Shown piece after piece: positions 8,689 through 16,014 of a stretch of 36,780 bases of DNA. The DNA comes from CAZXCK01 sp964639225. GTDB lineage: Bacteria; Chloroflexota; Anaerolineae; Aggregatilineales; Phototrophicaceae. The notes beneath the pieces were generated by a model that searched no databases, was not told where the DNA came from, and saw nothing but the letters and a program-made list of their open reading frames with translations. The position numbers were made by a program, and so were the translations under genes. Position 1 is the stretch's first letter. Every line of letters starts with the position of its first letter. Location of the stretch: positions 1 through 36,780 of the forward strand of contig CAZXCK010000025.1 in the NCBI GenBank assembly GCA_964639225.1, given 5' to 3'.

Positions 8689-9528
8689 ATGGTTAACCGT
8701 AACAGCAACCAACAGGCACTCAGCCTCGATGTGGACATGCTGCGCTCGGCTATCCGCGACGAGTACCACGTCGTCGCCAGCGAGCCGATGCGCGGTTTTC
8801 ACTTCCACACGGGGCGTCCGCTGGCGCGTATCCTCGGCTACGAGGACGCCTGGCTGGATGGCATTCCAGAACCAGCCATCGAGTCCTTCGCCGGGACGGG
8901 CAATCCGTTCAGTGTGGGCGAGATGCGGCCCGGCCAGCGTGTGGTCGATATTGGCTGTGGCGCGGGCATCGACAGCCTGATCGCCGGGCGGATGGTCGGC
9001 CCGGATGGCGTTGTCGTGGGCGTGGATATGACCGAGTCCATGCTGCGCAAAGCGCGCACCAGCGCCAGCGATGCCGGTATGGATCATGTGGACTTCCGCG
9101 AGGGCTACGGCGAAGCGCTGCCCGTGCCGGACGAATGGGCCGACGTGGTCATCTCCAACGGCGTGCTCAACCTGATGCCGGACAAAGCCGCCGGTCTGGA
9201 GGAGATGCACCGGGTGCTTAAGCCCAACGGTCGCCTGCAGATCGGCGACATTATGGTGCAGAAGGTCGTGCCAGACAGCGCCAAAGAGAACATCGACCTG
9301 TGGACGGGGTGAATTGCCGGCGCTCTGCTGGAAGCAGAGTTACAGGCTGCGGTCGCAGCCGCCGGTTTCGTGGACTTTGAAATCACCTGGCAGGCGGATG
9401 TGTTCGCTGGCGCGCCACAGTCCAGCAGCGCGGCGAACTTCGGCACGCTCGGTATCAACTTCCGCGCGCGCAAGCCCGCCGACCCGGCGGAGTGGCAAGC
9501 CGCTATGCAGGCTCTCGACAACACATAA
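8689..9528 (+). CDS. ArsM-like SAM methyltransferase, predicted selenoprotein (Sec208, TGA 9310-9312)
   Basis: Class I SAM-dependent methyltransferase similar to arsenite methyltransferase (ArsM) and its relatives. Motif I is VVDIGCGAGIDS (about 85-96), the acidic SAM-ribose strand is VVVGVDM, followed by 'GYGEALPVPDEWADVVISNGV' and 'RVLKPNGRL'. Codon 208 is TGA, but the same frame continues for 71 sense codons to TAA at 9526-9528. That extension is family-typical ('IAGALLEAEL', 'AAGFVDFEITW', 'FAGAPQSSSAANFG'). In relatives I recall, the motif is WTG-C-IAGALL, so the TGA replaces a conserved Cys, equivalent to an arsenic-binding Cys of ArsM. A SECIS-like hairpin follows at once. Read through, the protein is 279 residues; stopped at TGA it would lack its C-terminal quarter. 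The substrate is unknown: the second ArsM arsenic-binding Cys is not seen here. Alternatives are a nonsense mutation or a sequencing error. Confidence 0.85.
9323..9339 (+). promoter_or_regulatory. Bacterial SECIS-like hairpin after in-frame TGA
   Basis: A perfect 7-bp stem (9323-9329 with 9333-9339) closes a GGA loop (9330-9332) beginning 17 nt after the TGA. Bacterial SECIS elements lie inside the coding sequence just after UGA, with the loop roughly 16-37 nt away and a G in its first two positions; both hold. In E. coli fdhF the loop starts at a nearly identical distance (from memory). A second hairpin with a GGTC loop follows at 9345-9360. Confidence 0.75.
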
Positions 9529-9551
9529 TTCGCATCAGCAATGCATATAAT

Positions 9552-9588
9552 GCGCGCCGAGTCGGTTGGACTCGGCGCGCGGACTTTT
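9552..9588 (+). terminator. Strong hairpin terminator after the methyltransferase gene
   Basis: A 12-bp perfect stem (9552-9563 with 9569-9580) with a 5-nt loop is followed by GGACTTTT. It lies 23 nt after the TAA at 9526-9528. This placement supports the TAA, not the TGA, as the end of the gene. The T run is short and offset, so efficiency is uncertain. Confidence 0.65.
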
Positions 9589-9605
9589 ATGATATGCAGC
9601 CGGTT

Positions 9606-9908
9606 CTATTCGGCCTTCGGATAGCCCACCGCGTCGATAGCTGCGGCTACGGCGAAATCCTTGGCCGACAGCTTGCTGCCGGCGTCGTGCGTGGTAAAGC
9701 GCGCCGTCACCGTGCGGTAGCCGATGGTCAGATCGGGGTGGTGGTCGTGGGCTTCGGCGATGGTGCCGATGGTGGTCGCCCAGGCCAGCCCGGCCATGTA
9801 ATTCGGCAGCTTGTAGGTCTTCTTGATACTGTCGCCGTCCAGTTCCCAGGCGTCCAGCTTGCGCATATGCTCCGCGATTTCCTGCTGGGATAAGGCTGGT
9901 GTTGCCAT
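9606..9908 (-). CDS. 4a-hydroxytetrahydrobiopterin dehydratase (pterin carbinolamine dehydratase)
   Basis: A 100-residue PCD/DCoH family protein that dehydrates 4a-hydroxytetrahydropterin, recycling the pterin cofactor after aromatic amino acid hydroxylation. The signature is complete: 'EAHDHHPDLTIGY' with the paired catalytic histidines, then 'TTHDAGSKLSAKDF' with the third His and the Asp. Length is typical. ATG 9908 is chosen because GGAG lies 8 nt upstream; an in-frame ATG 36 nt earlier would add 12 residues not seen in the family. No aromatic hydroxylase gene is nearby; in many bacteria PCD-like proteins act in other pterin pathways such as molybdopterin metabolism. Confidence 0.93.
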   Translation of the reverse strand: MATPALSQQEIAEHMRKLDAWELDGDSIKKTYKLPNYMAGLAWATTIGTIAEAHDHHPDLTIGYRTVTARFTTHDAGSKLSAKDFAVAAAIDAVGYPKAE

Positions 9909-10085
9909 CTGAGGTTCTCCTTTTTCAGTTGTGCTGATGAACACCAGTCTAACGGGCCAGCATGAAAACCCCCTTAGAACGCTGCCAGCATCCGCTGATT
10001 AAACCTCAGCGAATGGCCCTCATTTGTGATACGATACAGACGTTTGACCCTCTTAAATACAGTTAAGTTGCGAGGAGCAGCTACT

Positions 10086-11903
10086 ATGGTAGACGCAGCA
10101 CCCGAAAAGACCGGTGCCGAGAGCATCACCTGGGATTTGACGCCGCTGTACGGCGGACTCGACGACCCGGCCATCGACGCCGACATGCAGCGCGCCGAGG
10201 CGCTGGTGGACGACTTCGCCAGCCGCTACCGGGGGCGCGTGTCGCTGCTGGAAGCGGACGAACTGCTGGAAGCCGTGCAGGCGCTGGAAGCCATCTACGA
10301 CGTGACCGGGCGCATCGAATCGTATGCGGGGCTGGTACATGCCACCGATACCGTCGATGCCCGCACCAACGCCCTGGTGGCGAAGGTCGATGAGTTCGAA
10401 GCGCGGGTTAGCCAGAAGTTTGTCTTTTTCCAGCTCGAATGGAACGCGATCGACGAGGCGCGCGCCGGGGCGCTGCTGGCCGATCCGGCGCTGGCGAAAT
10501 ATCGCCATATGCTGGAAGCGCAGCGCCGCTACCAGCCCTACCAGCTCGACGAGGGCCGCGAGCAGCTTCTGCTGGAAAAGAACGTCACCGGGCGCAGCGC
10601 CTGGGAACGTTTCTTCTCGCAGTTAATGGGCGTCATGCGCTATGAACTGGACGGCGAGGAACTCACCCAGAGCCAGGTGCTGGTGCGGATGTACAGCCCG
10701 GACCGCGACGTGCGCCGCGCCGCCGCCGATTCGCTGACTGAAGGGCTGCGCAAACGCTCGATGGAGCTGACTTACATCTTTAACGTACTGGCTGCCGACA
10801 AAGCCACCGACGACCGTCTGCGCGGCTTCCCGACCTGGATTTCGTCGCGCAACCTGAGCAACAAAGCGCCGGATGCCGTCGTCGATGCGCTGGTCGAAGC
10901 GGTCACCGCGCGCTACGATCTGGTGATGCGCCATTATCGCCTCAAGCGGGCGCTGCTGGGTCTGGACGAACTCACCGATTACGATCGTTACGCGCCGCTG
11001 CCGGTCAAAGAGAGCGACAAACGCTACGCCTGGGACGACGCGCGGCAGATCGTGCTGGATGCCTTCAATCAGTTCAGCGATACGATGTCCGAGTCGGCCC
11101 GCCGCTTCTTCGACGAAAACTGGATTCACGCGGCGCTGGCCCCCAATAAACGCGGCGGCGCTTTTGCCCACCCGGTGGTGCCGGACGTGCATCCGTATGT
11201 GTTCCTCAACTACACCGGCAAGGCCCGTGACGTGGCCACGCTGGCCCACGAACTGGGGCATGGCATCCACATGCTGCTGTCCGGCCAGAAGAGCGGCCTA
11301 TTCGGTCTGTACACGCCGCTGACCACCGCCGAGATGGCGTCGGTGTTCGCCGAGATGCTGGTGTTCAGCGACCTGATGGAAAAAGAAGCCGATCCCGGTG
11401 CGCGCCTGGCCATGCTGGCCGCCAAGATCGAGGACACCTTCGCTACGGTGTTCCGCCAGGTGTCGATGAACCGCTTCGAGAACGGTATGCACATCGCCCG
11501 CCGGGGCGAGGGCGAACTGCCGACCGAGCGCCTCAGCGAACTGTGGATGGACTCGCAGCGGGCCATGTTCGGCGACAGCGTCAACCTGCGCGACGAGTAC
11601 GGCCTGTGGTGGAGCTACGTGCCGCACTTCCTGCACACGCCCGGCTATGTCTATGCCTATGCCTTCGGCGAGCTGCTGGTGCTGGCGCTGTTCGACATCT
11701 ATAAAGAGCAGGGCGCGGACTTCGTGCCGAAGTATATCCGTGTGCTGGAAGCCGGCGACTCCGACTGGCCGGAGAACATCCTGGCCGAAGTGGGCGTGGA
11801 CCTCAACGATCCGGCCTTCTGGAGCCGGGGTCTGAACGCCATCCAGACGCTGGTCGAGCAGGAAGAAGCCCTGGCCCGTGAGGTCTACCCGGACCGGTTC
11901 TAG
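10086..11903 (+). CDS. pepF: M3 family oligoendopeptidase (PepF-like)
   Basis: Zinc metallopeptidase of 605 residues that cleaves short oligopeptides in the cytosol. The HExxH zinc site is H388-E389-L-G-H392 in 'LAHELGHGIH', with the third ligand Glu expected in 'TTAEMASVFAEM' about 25 residues later. The N-terminal 'ITWDLTPLYGGLDDP' and central 'NKRGGAFAHPVVPDVHPYVFLNYTG' are typical of the PepF branch of M3. There is no signal peptide. ATG 10086 is used: GGAG lies 8 nt upstream, whereas an upstream in-frame GTG at 10026 lacks any site. A 10-bp hairpin follows the stop. Confidence 0.93.
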   Translation: MVDAAPEKTGAESITWDLTPLYGGLDDPAIDADMQRAEALVDDFASRYRGRVSLLEADELLEAVQALEAIYDVTGRIESYAGLVHATDTVDARTNALVAKVDEFEARVSQKFVFFQLEWNAIDEARAGALLADPALAKYRHMLEAQRRYQPYQLDEGREQLLLEKNVTGRSAWERFFSQLMGVMRYELDGEELTQSQVLVRMYSPDRDVRRAAADSLTEGLRKRSMELTYIFNVLAADKATDDRLRGFPTWISSRNLSNKAPDAVVDALVEAVTARYDLVMRHYRLKRALLGLDELTDYDRYAPLPVKESDKRYAWDDARQIVLDAFNQFSDTMSESARRFFDENWIHAALAPNKRGGAFAHPVVPDVHPYVFLNYTGKARDVATLAHELGHGIHMLLSGQKSGLFGLYTPLTTAEMASVFAEMLVFSDLMEKEADPGARLAMLAAKIEDTFATVFRQVSMNRFENGMHIARRGEGELPTERLSELWMDSQRAMFGDSVNLRDEYGLWWSYVPHFLHTPGYVYAYAFGELLVLALFDIYKEQGADFVPKYIRVLEAGDSDWPENILAEVGVDLNDPAFWSRGLNAIQTLVEQEEALAREVYPDRF

Positions 11904-11912
11904 TCGATCGTG

Positions 11913-11944
11913 GGTTCGCCTGTCCATGTGAGGGCAGGCGAACC
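11913..11944 (+). terminator. Hairpin after pepF, no T tract
   Basis: A 10-bp perfect inverted repeat (11913-11922 with 11935-11944) with a 12-nt loop lies 10 nt after the pepF stop. No T run follows, so it may stabilise the mRNA 3' end rather than terminate. Confidence 0.5.
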
Positions 11945-11985
11945 GATACGACCGTATCCACCCCACCACAAACGGAGACAACATC

Positions 11986-12966
11986 ATGGTCAAAGCACTG
12001 GTGACAGGCGGGACCGGCTTTGTCGGCTCGCACATCGCGCGCGAACTTGACGCGCAGGGGCACAGCGTCCGTGTGATGCACCGCGCCACCTCGCGGCTGA
12101 CGGCGCTGGACGGTGTGAACTACGAGAGCGTCATCGCCACACTGGACGACGCCGGCGCTCTGCGCGCGGCCTGCGATGGTGTGGACTGGGTGTTCCATGT
12201 GGCGGCAGTCGCCGATTACTGGCGCGCCGACCGCCAGCGGATGTTCGCCGCCAACGTGGACGGCACGCGGCTTCTGCTCCAGGCGGCGCGCGAGGCCGGT
12301 GTGCGGCGCGTGGTGTTCACCAGCAGCGCGGCGGCGGTCGGCCTGCGCGATGACCGCCCCGCCGACGAAAGCGAGCCGTTCAACCTGCCACCGGAGCGTT
12401 TCCCCTATGGTTACAGCAAGCATCTCGCGGAGCAGGTGGTCGCCGAGGCGGTGCATGACGGACAGGATGTCGTCACTGTGAATCCGGTCGTCGTGCTGGG
12501 GCCGGGCGATCTCAACCTGATCTCCGGCGATCTTATCCTCAAGGCGCGGCGGCTGGGTCCGCTGCTGCCGGTGACGTCGGGCGGGCTGGCCGTCGTTGAT
12601 GTGCGCGATGTGGCTCGCTGGCATGTCGCCGCCGCCGAGCGTGGCCGCAGCGGCGAACGATACATCCTGGGCACAGCCAACTATGGCTACCGCGAACTGC
12701 TCGACATGCTCGCCGAGACGCTGGGCGTGCTGCGCCCGCGCCTCACCCTGCCGGACTGGCTGCCGCCGCTGCTGGCGCGCCTCATCGACGTTGCCCGCGC
12801 CGCTGGCATCGTCACGCCAATCGACGCCAACCAGACGCTGCTGGCGACGCGCAACGTGTTCTTCGATTATCGTAAAACATGGGACGAACTGGGCGCGCCG
12901 CACATCGACATGCGCCGCAGCCTGCGCGACACCGATCGCTGGTACGCCGATAACGGCTATCGGTGA
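11986..12966 (+). CDS. NAD-dependent epimerase/dehydratase (dihydroflavonol-4-reductase-like extended SDR)
   Basis: A 326-residue extended short-chain dehydrogenase. The N-terminal Rossmann motif TGGTGFVGS binds NAD(P), the catalytic tyrosine and lysine are in YGYSK (about 146-150), and 'VFTSSAAAVG' supplies the active-site Ser strand. 'NPVVVLGPGD' and the C-terminal 'LPDWLPPLLARL' resemble dihydroflavonol reductase-like and hopanoid-associated sugar epimerases, so the substrate could be a nucleotide sugar or a steroid/terpenoid alcohol. The sequence does not decide. GGAG lies about 9 nt before the ATG. It follows pepF by 82 nt. Confidence 0.88.
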   Translation: MVKALVTGGTGFVGSHIARELDAQGHSVRVMHRATSRLTALDGVNYESVIATLDDAGALRAACDGVDWVFHVAAVADYWRADRQRMFAANVDGTRLLLQAAREAGVRRVVFTSSAAAVGLRDDRPADESEPFNLPPERFPYGYSKHLAEQVVAEAVHDGQDVVTVNPVVVLGPGDLNLISGDLILKARRLGPLLPVTSGGLAVVDVRDVARWHVAAAERGRSGERYILGTANYGYRELLDMLAETLGVLRPRLTLPDWLPPLLARLIDVARAAGIVTPIDANQTLLATRNVFFDYRKTWDELGAPHIDMRRSLRDTDRWYADNGYR

Positions 12967-13069
12967 GCCGGGCTGTTGCCGAGGGGTCTTTTTCTTTAGG
13001 GGCTGCCCTCAGAGAGCCTGCCGGGTAGCCACCTGAGTCCACCGGGTGCGCCGCGCGGTTCGTTCGCGC

Positions 13070-14341
13070 CTACCTGCGCCGCGAGCGCCGCAGGAACTCC
13101 ACGCCGGCCAGTCCCAGAATTGCCACTTGCAGCACCACCGCCGCGATCAGCAGCGGCGAGGGGCCGCTTTCCACCACGACGACCTCGCGCACCGGTGCCG
13201 CTTCGACCCCGGCGCTGGCGTCGGCGGGGTTGGCGGCGGCGACCGCGATGCCGTCGCTTGTGGGCGATGGCGATGGCGTTACGGTAGCGGCGATCCAGTT
13301 CTGCTGGCTGTTGTTGGGCGGCGGCAGCGTAACCAGTGGCGGGGCGTTGTCCATGACAGCCTGCGCGGGCGTTTGGCTCGCCGCGTCCAGCGCGAACGCC
13401 AGTTCGGCGTCAGCGGTGAGAATCACCCACTCCGGCACAACATCCAGCGTGCCTACCGGTGGCGGTGTGGCCGTCGGCGTCGGCGAAATACGCAGCTCGA
13501 CGACGGATTCAGGGTTGCCGCTGCCATCACTGGCGGCTTCGGTCGCCTGCTCGACGCCGGGCGTGGGCGTGGTTGTCGGCGGCTCGCCGGGGGTGGGGGT
13601 ATACGTCCCGCCTGCAGGCGGAATCAGCAGCACGCTGCCGACAGCAAGCTGGCGACCTTCCGGCTCGGACATCTCGTTGAGCTGGCGAATGCGCTCCAGG
13701 TCATCCCATGAGTAGCCGTAGAGCATGGCGATCTCGCCCAGCGTATGGCCGGGCTGCACTTCGTGCATGATGTTGCCGTAGTTATCCAGCCCCACCACGA
13801 ACGGCGGCAGCCCACCCGCACCGCTGGCGCTGCTGCTGGCTGCCGAGCCGCCGCTGCGATTGACACGCACCGGCGCTGGCAGCACACCACCCGGATTGCC
13901 AAACACCAGCACAAAGGCCGTGCCGCTGGCTCCGCTGGCCACGCCAATACCGATCTCGGTGTAGTTGGCGCTGGTGATGCCGCGATAGTGAATCGGCGAG
14001 TTGAGCCACCACTGCCAGGCGGTGGCGGCGGTGGCGTTGCTCCCCATGTAGATATTCTCACTCACCAGCGACGAGCCATATCCGGCGCGCTGCGCCCGCA
14101 CGCTGGGCGTGGAGCCGTCGTACTGCGTATGGCTGATCTGGCCGGTATCGGCCATCCACTGTGCCTGATTCTGCGCCGCCGCCGCCAGCGCCCCGTTGGC
14201 TGCGTAGCCCGGCAGCCCCAGTGACTGGCGCAGCCCATTGACCTGACCCAGCAGATAACCTGCCGGGTCCTGACCATAGCTCAACAGCGGCGGGACCAGC
14301 GCGACCAGCAGCGCGATCCATAAAAAGCGTGTCCATCTCAT
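13070..14341 (-). CDS. CAP-domain and LysM envelope protein
   Basis: Secreted or membrane-anchored protein of about 423 residues. A hydrophobic signal segment (residues ~5-22, 'FLWIALLVALVPPLLSYG') is followed by a CAP/SCP domain: 'LLGQVNGLRQSLGLPGY', 'AQWMADTGQISHTQYDG', 'SENIYMG', 'WWLNSPIHYRGI' and 'YTEIGIGVA'. A LysM domain ('HTLGEIAMLYGYSWDDLERIRQLNEM') follows at about 200-245 and would bind peptidoglycan or another glycan. A Pro/Thr-rich linker with 'TPTPGEPPTTTPTPG' leads to a C-terminal transmembrane helix ('LLIAAVVLQVAILGLAGVEF') ending in RRSRRR. Two consecutive ATGs (14344, 14341) are possible starts. The CAP domain's activity in bacteria is poorly known. Confidence 0.88.
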   Translation of the reverse strand: MRWTRFLWIALLVALVPPLLSYGQDPAGYLLGQVNGLRQSLGLPGYAANGALAAAAQNQAQWMADTGQISHTQYDGSTPSVRAQRAGYGSSLVSENIYMGSNATAATAWQWWLNSPIHYRGITSANYTEIGIGVASGASGTAFVLVFGNPGGVLPAPVRVNRSGGSAASSSASGAGGLPPFVVGLDNYGNIMHEVQPGHTLGEIAMLYGYSWDDLERIRQLNEMSEPEGRQLAVGSVLLIPPAGGTYTPTPGEPPTTTPTPGVEQATEAASDGSGNPESVVELRISPTPTATPPPVGTLDVVPEWVILTADAELAFALDAASQTPAQAVMDNAPPLVTLPPPNNSQQNWIAATVTPSPSPTSDGIAVAAANPADASAGVEAAPVREVVVVESGPSPLLIAAVVLQVAILGLAGVEFLRRSRRR

Positions 14342-14413
14342 CATAGCGGCCTATTTTAGCATAAAACCGGTGCTGTCAACCTGCCGGTTCGCCTGCGCTG
14401 AAGCGCGATGATC

Positions 14414-14443
14414 TTTCACTTTGGGCCTCGGTGGCGCTATACT
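14414..14443 (+). promoter_or_regulatory. Candidate promoter of the SH3-like lipoprotein gene
   Basis: TTTCAC (14414-14419) and TATACT (14438-14443) are separated by 18 nt, 35 nt upstream of the ATG at 14479. The -10 matches those of other promoters in the window. Confidence 0.45.
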
Positions 14444-14478
14444 AAAGCAGTCGGCAGATGTTGCAAAAAGGTGTTGGG

Positions 14479-14952
14479 ATGAAGCGAGTGCGAATCGGGC
14501 TGGTGGGGCTGGCAGCGGCGGCGCTGATGGGCTGTTCGGCGTTGGAATCGACGACAGCGCCCACACCGGATGGCGACACGACCCCCGCCGGGACCAACTG
14601 GGCCACCAGCACCCCGGCGGCGAGCGACATCCTCATCACACCCGTCATCGTCGAGACGCCGGCGGCTTCGGTCACGCCCGCCTGCGGCGAAGCGCCAGTG
14701 CCACGCCTGATCGTCGGCGAGCATGGCCGCGTGTCGGATAACGACCTGCGCCCGCTTAACGTGCGCTCTGGCCCCAGCACCGGCCACCGCATCCTGGGCC
14801 GTTTGGAAGTGCTGGATGTGTTCTACGTGCTCAGTGGGCCGGAGTGCGGCGGTAACTATCTGTGGTACTTCGTCGACAAGGGCGACCTGCGCGGCTGGAT
14901 CGCTGAAGGCGACCGCGCCCAGTACTACGTGGACCTGTATCTGCCCGGTTGA
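14479..14952 (+). CDS. Lipoprotein with bacterial SH3-like domain
   Basis: A 157-residue predicted lipoprotein. The N terminus MKRVRIG is followed by a hydrophobic segment and a lipobox LMGC, with the Cys at about residue 19 the lipidation site. A Thr/Pro/Ala-rich spacer follows. The C-terminal ~75 residues resemble an SH3_3-type domain ('LRPLNVRSGPSTGHRILGRL' is the signature, then 'YLWYFVDKGDLRGWIAEG'), which often binds cell-wall material. ATG 14479 is preferred to ATG 14458 because AAAAGG lies 7 nt upstream and the signal peptide then begins normally. It is divergent from the CAP-LysM gene, another envelope protein. Confidence 0.88.
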   Translation: MKRVRIGLVGLAAAALMGCSALESTTAPTPDGDTTPAGTNWATSTPAASDILITPVIVETPAASVTPACGEAPVPRLIVGEHGRVSDNDLRPLNVRSGPSTGHRILGRLEVLDVFYVLSGPECGGNYLWYFVDKGDLRGWIAEGDRAQYYVDLYLPG

Positions 14953-14994
14953 CGCGCCACTCATGCAGTGCTAAACTTCCGGCAAATCACCAGC

Positions 14995-15075
14995 GCGGCA
15001 GTGGTGGAATGGCAGACACGGAAGTCTTAAAAACTTCTACCTTCGGGTGTGTGGGTTCGAATCCCACCTGCCGCA
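14995..15075 (+). tRNA. tRNA-Leu (TAA)
   Basis: Class II tRNA: 7-bp acceptor stem (14995-15001 with 15068-15074) and discriminator A. The anticodon stem GAAGT/ACTTC presents TAA at 15028-15030. A long variable arm (ACC-TTCG-GGT) and a T arm with GTTCGAATC follow. CCA is not encoded. It is not tRNA-Sec, which would need a TCA anticodon and a longer acceptor arm. Confidence 0.95.
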
Positions 15076-15083
15076 ACAAACAG

Positions 15084-15106
15084 AGCGCCCCACCGGGCGC
15101 TTTTTT
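15084..15106 (+). terminator. Intrinsic terminator of tRNA-Leu
   Basis: A 6-bp GC-only stem (15085-15090 with 15095-15100) with a 4-nt loop is followed by six T (15101-15106), starting 9 nt after the tRNA. Confidence 0.9.
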
Positions 15107-15247
15107 GCACATGCTACGCGGCAAACGACGATCTGTATAAAAGAATCATCAGAAATTGCGTTAGGGTATGGCTATCTTTTACAAAAGTGCTGTATGATAA
15201 TGGGTGGTCCTTCAGTTGTAAACCGATATCTTGCGCGAGGTTGTGCC

Positions 15248-15577
15248 ATGCCAGAATATGTCTATCGTCGTGAGGATGGCTCTACTTTCACGGTGCGGCA
15301 GCGTTTCAGCGACGAGCCGCTGACCGCCGACCCGGAGACGGGCCAGAAGGTCGTCCGCGTGATTCAGAACGCCGGCGTGATCTTCAAAGGCTCTGGCTTC
15401 TACATCACCGATAACAAAAACGGCAGCGGCGCGCGCCGCGACAACGGCAACGGCAACCGCCGCGAAGGCGACAGCAGTTCGTCCAGCGACAGCAGCGCCG
15501 AAAAGTCCGCCCCGGCTGCCACCGCTGCGGAGAAATCCCCGAAAAAGGATACCAGCCTGGCCGCCGCCGGCGACTAA
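15248..15577 (+). CDS. FmdB-family-like protein lacking all zinc-ribbon cysteines
   Basis: A 109-residue protein. Residues 1-55 follow the FmdB zinc-ribbon domain closely: 'MPEYVYRRED', 'SDEPLTADPETGQKVVRVI', then the diagnostic 'GVIFKGSGFYITD'. However, the four cysteines that bind zinc in typical members are absent. The first CxxC is replaced by R-E-D-G and the second (usually CPxC) by D-P-E-T. The remainder is a Ser/Ala/Lys-rich low-complexity tail. ATG 15248 has GAGG 7 nt upstream. FmdB-like proteins have no firmly established function; without zinc the fold must be held otherwise. It lies between the tRNA-Leu terminator and a bidirectional terminator. Confidence 0.85.
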   Translation: MPEYVYRREDGSTFTVRQRFSDEPLTADPETGQKVVRVIQNAGVIFKGSGFYITDNKNGSGARRDNGNGNRREGDSSSSSDSSAEKSAPAATAAEKSPKKDTSLAAAGD

Positions 15578-15635
15578 GCCTCTGCCTGTTTTGCAAGGGC
15601 AAATGCCCGCGACCGGCATCGCCGGACGTTATAGC

Positions 15636-15669
15636 AAAACCGCCCCGGTTTAATCCAGAGCGGTTTTTT
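15636..15669. terminator. Bidirectional intrinsic terminator
   Basis: An 8-bp stem (15636-15643 with 15660-15667) has a T run on its plus-strand right side (15664-15669) and an A run on its left side, which reads as T on the minus strand. It sits between the convergent FmdB-like gene and the small minus-strand gene and can serve both. Confidence 0.8.
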
Positions 15670-15694
15670 GTGATTCTGGCGCGTTCAATGTCCG

Positions 15695-16003
15695 CTAGAG
15701 TTGGAAGTCGCCGGAGACGCGCACAACCTTCTGCGTGTAGTTGTTGACGTATTCCAGCAGACGCTCGTGCAGCCGCTGCCAGTCCGGGCTTTGCAGAATA
15801 CCGCGCATGGTCTCCACGTCTTCGGCGATGGCCTCGGCCATAATCTGTGGCGTTTCGTCGCGGCTGTAGACCGTGTACCAGGCCCAGGTCGTCTCGATCC
15901 CCAGGTTATTGACCCCCGGCAGCCACTCCCGCACGACAAATTCAAAGTATTCCTGGTCCTGATTGGGCTTGATGTCCCAGTTCATCAGCAGTTTGACGCT
16001 CAT
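15695..16003 (-). CDS. Small hypothetical protein, possible dimeric alpha-beta barrel
   Basis: A 102-residue soluble protein. The pattern of an opening strand 'VKLLMNWDIKP', a helix starting 'NQDQEYFEFVVREWL', a strand 'TTWAWYTVYS', a helix and a last strand 'KVVRVSG' is like small dimeric ferredoxin-like barrels (NIPSNAP, Dabb or ABM-type). No catalytic residues can be named. GAGG precedes the ATG by about 4 nt. The start lies 11 nt after the stop of the MBL-fold hydrolase, so the two probably form one transcript. No function assigned. Confidence 0.75.
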   Translation of the reverse strand: MSVKLLMNWDIKPNQDQEYFEFVVREWLPGVNNLGIETTWAWYTVYSRDETPQIMAEAIAEDVETMRGILQSPDWQRLHERLLEYVNNYTQKVVRVSGDFQL

Positions 16004-16014
16004 ATAACCTCGTG

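Noticed and set aside
9310..9312. TGA as a true stop, with the rest a decayed tail
   Set aside because: The 71 following sense codons are intact, in frame and family-like, the hairpin geometry fits SECIS, and a terminator follows the distal TAA. A recent nonsense mutation remains possible but is less economical.
14995..15075. tRNA with long variable arm as a possible tRNA-Sec near the selenoprotein
   Set aside because: The anticodon is TAA and the acceptor stem is 7 bp; it is tRNA-Leu.
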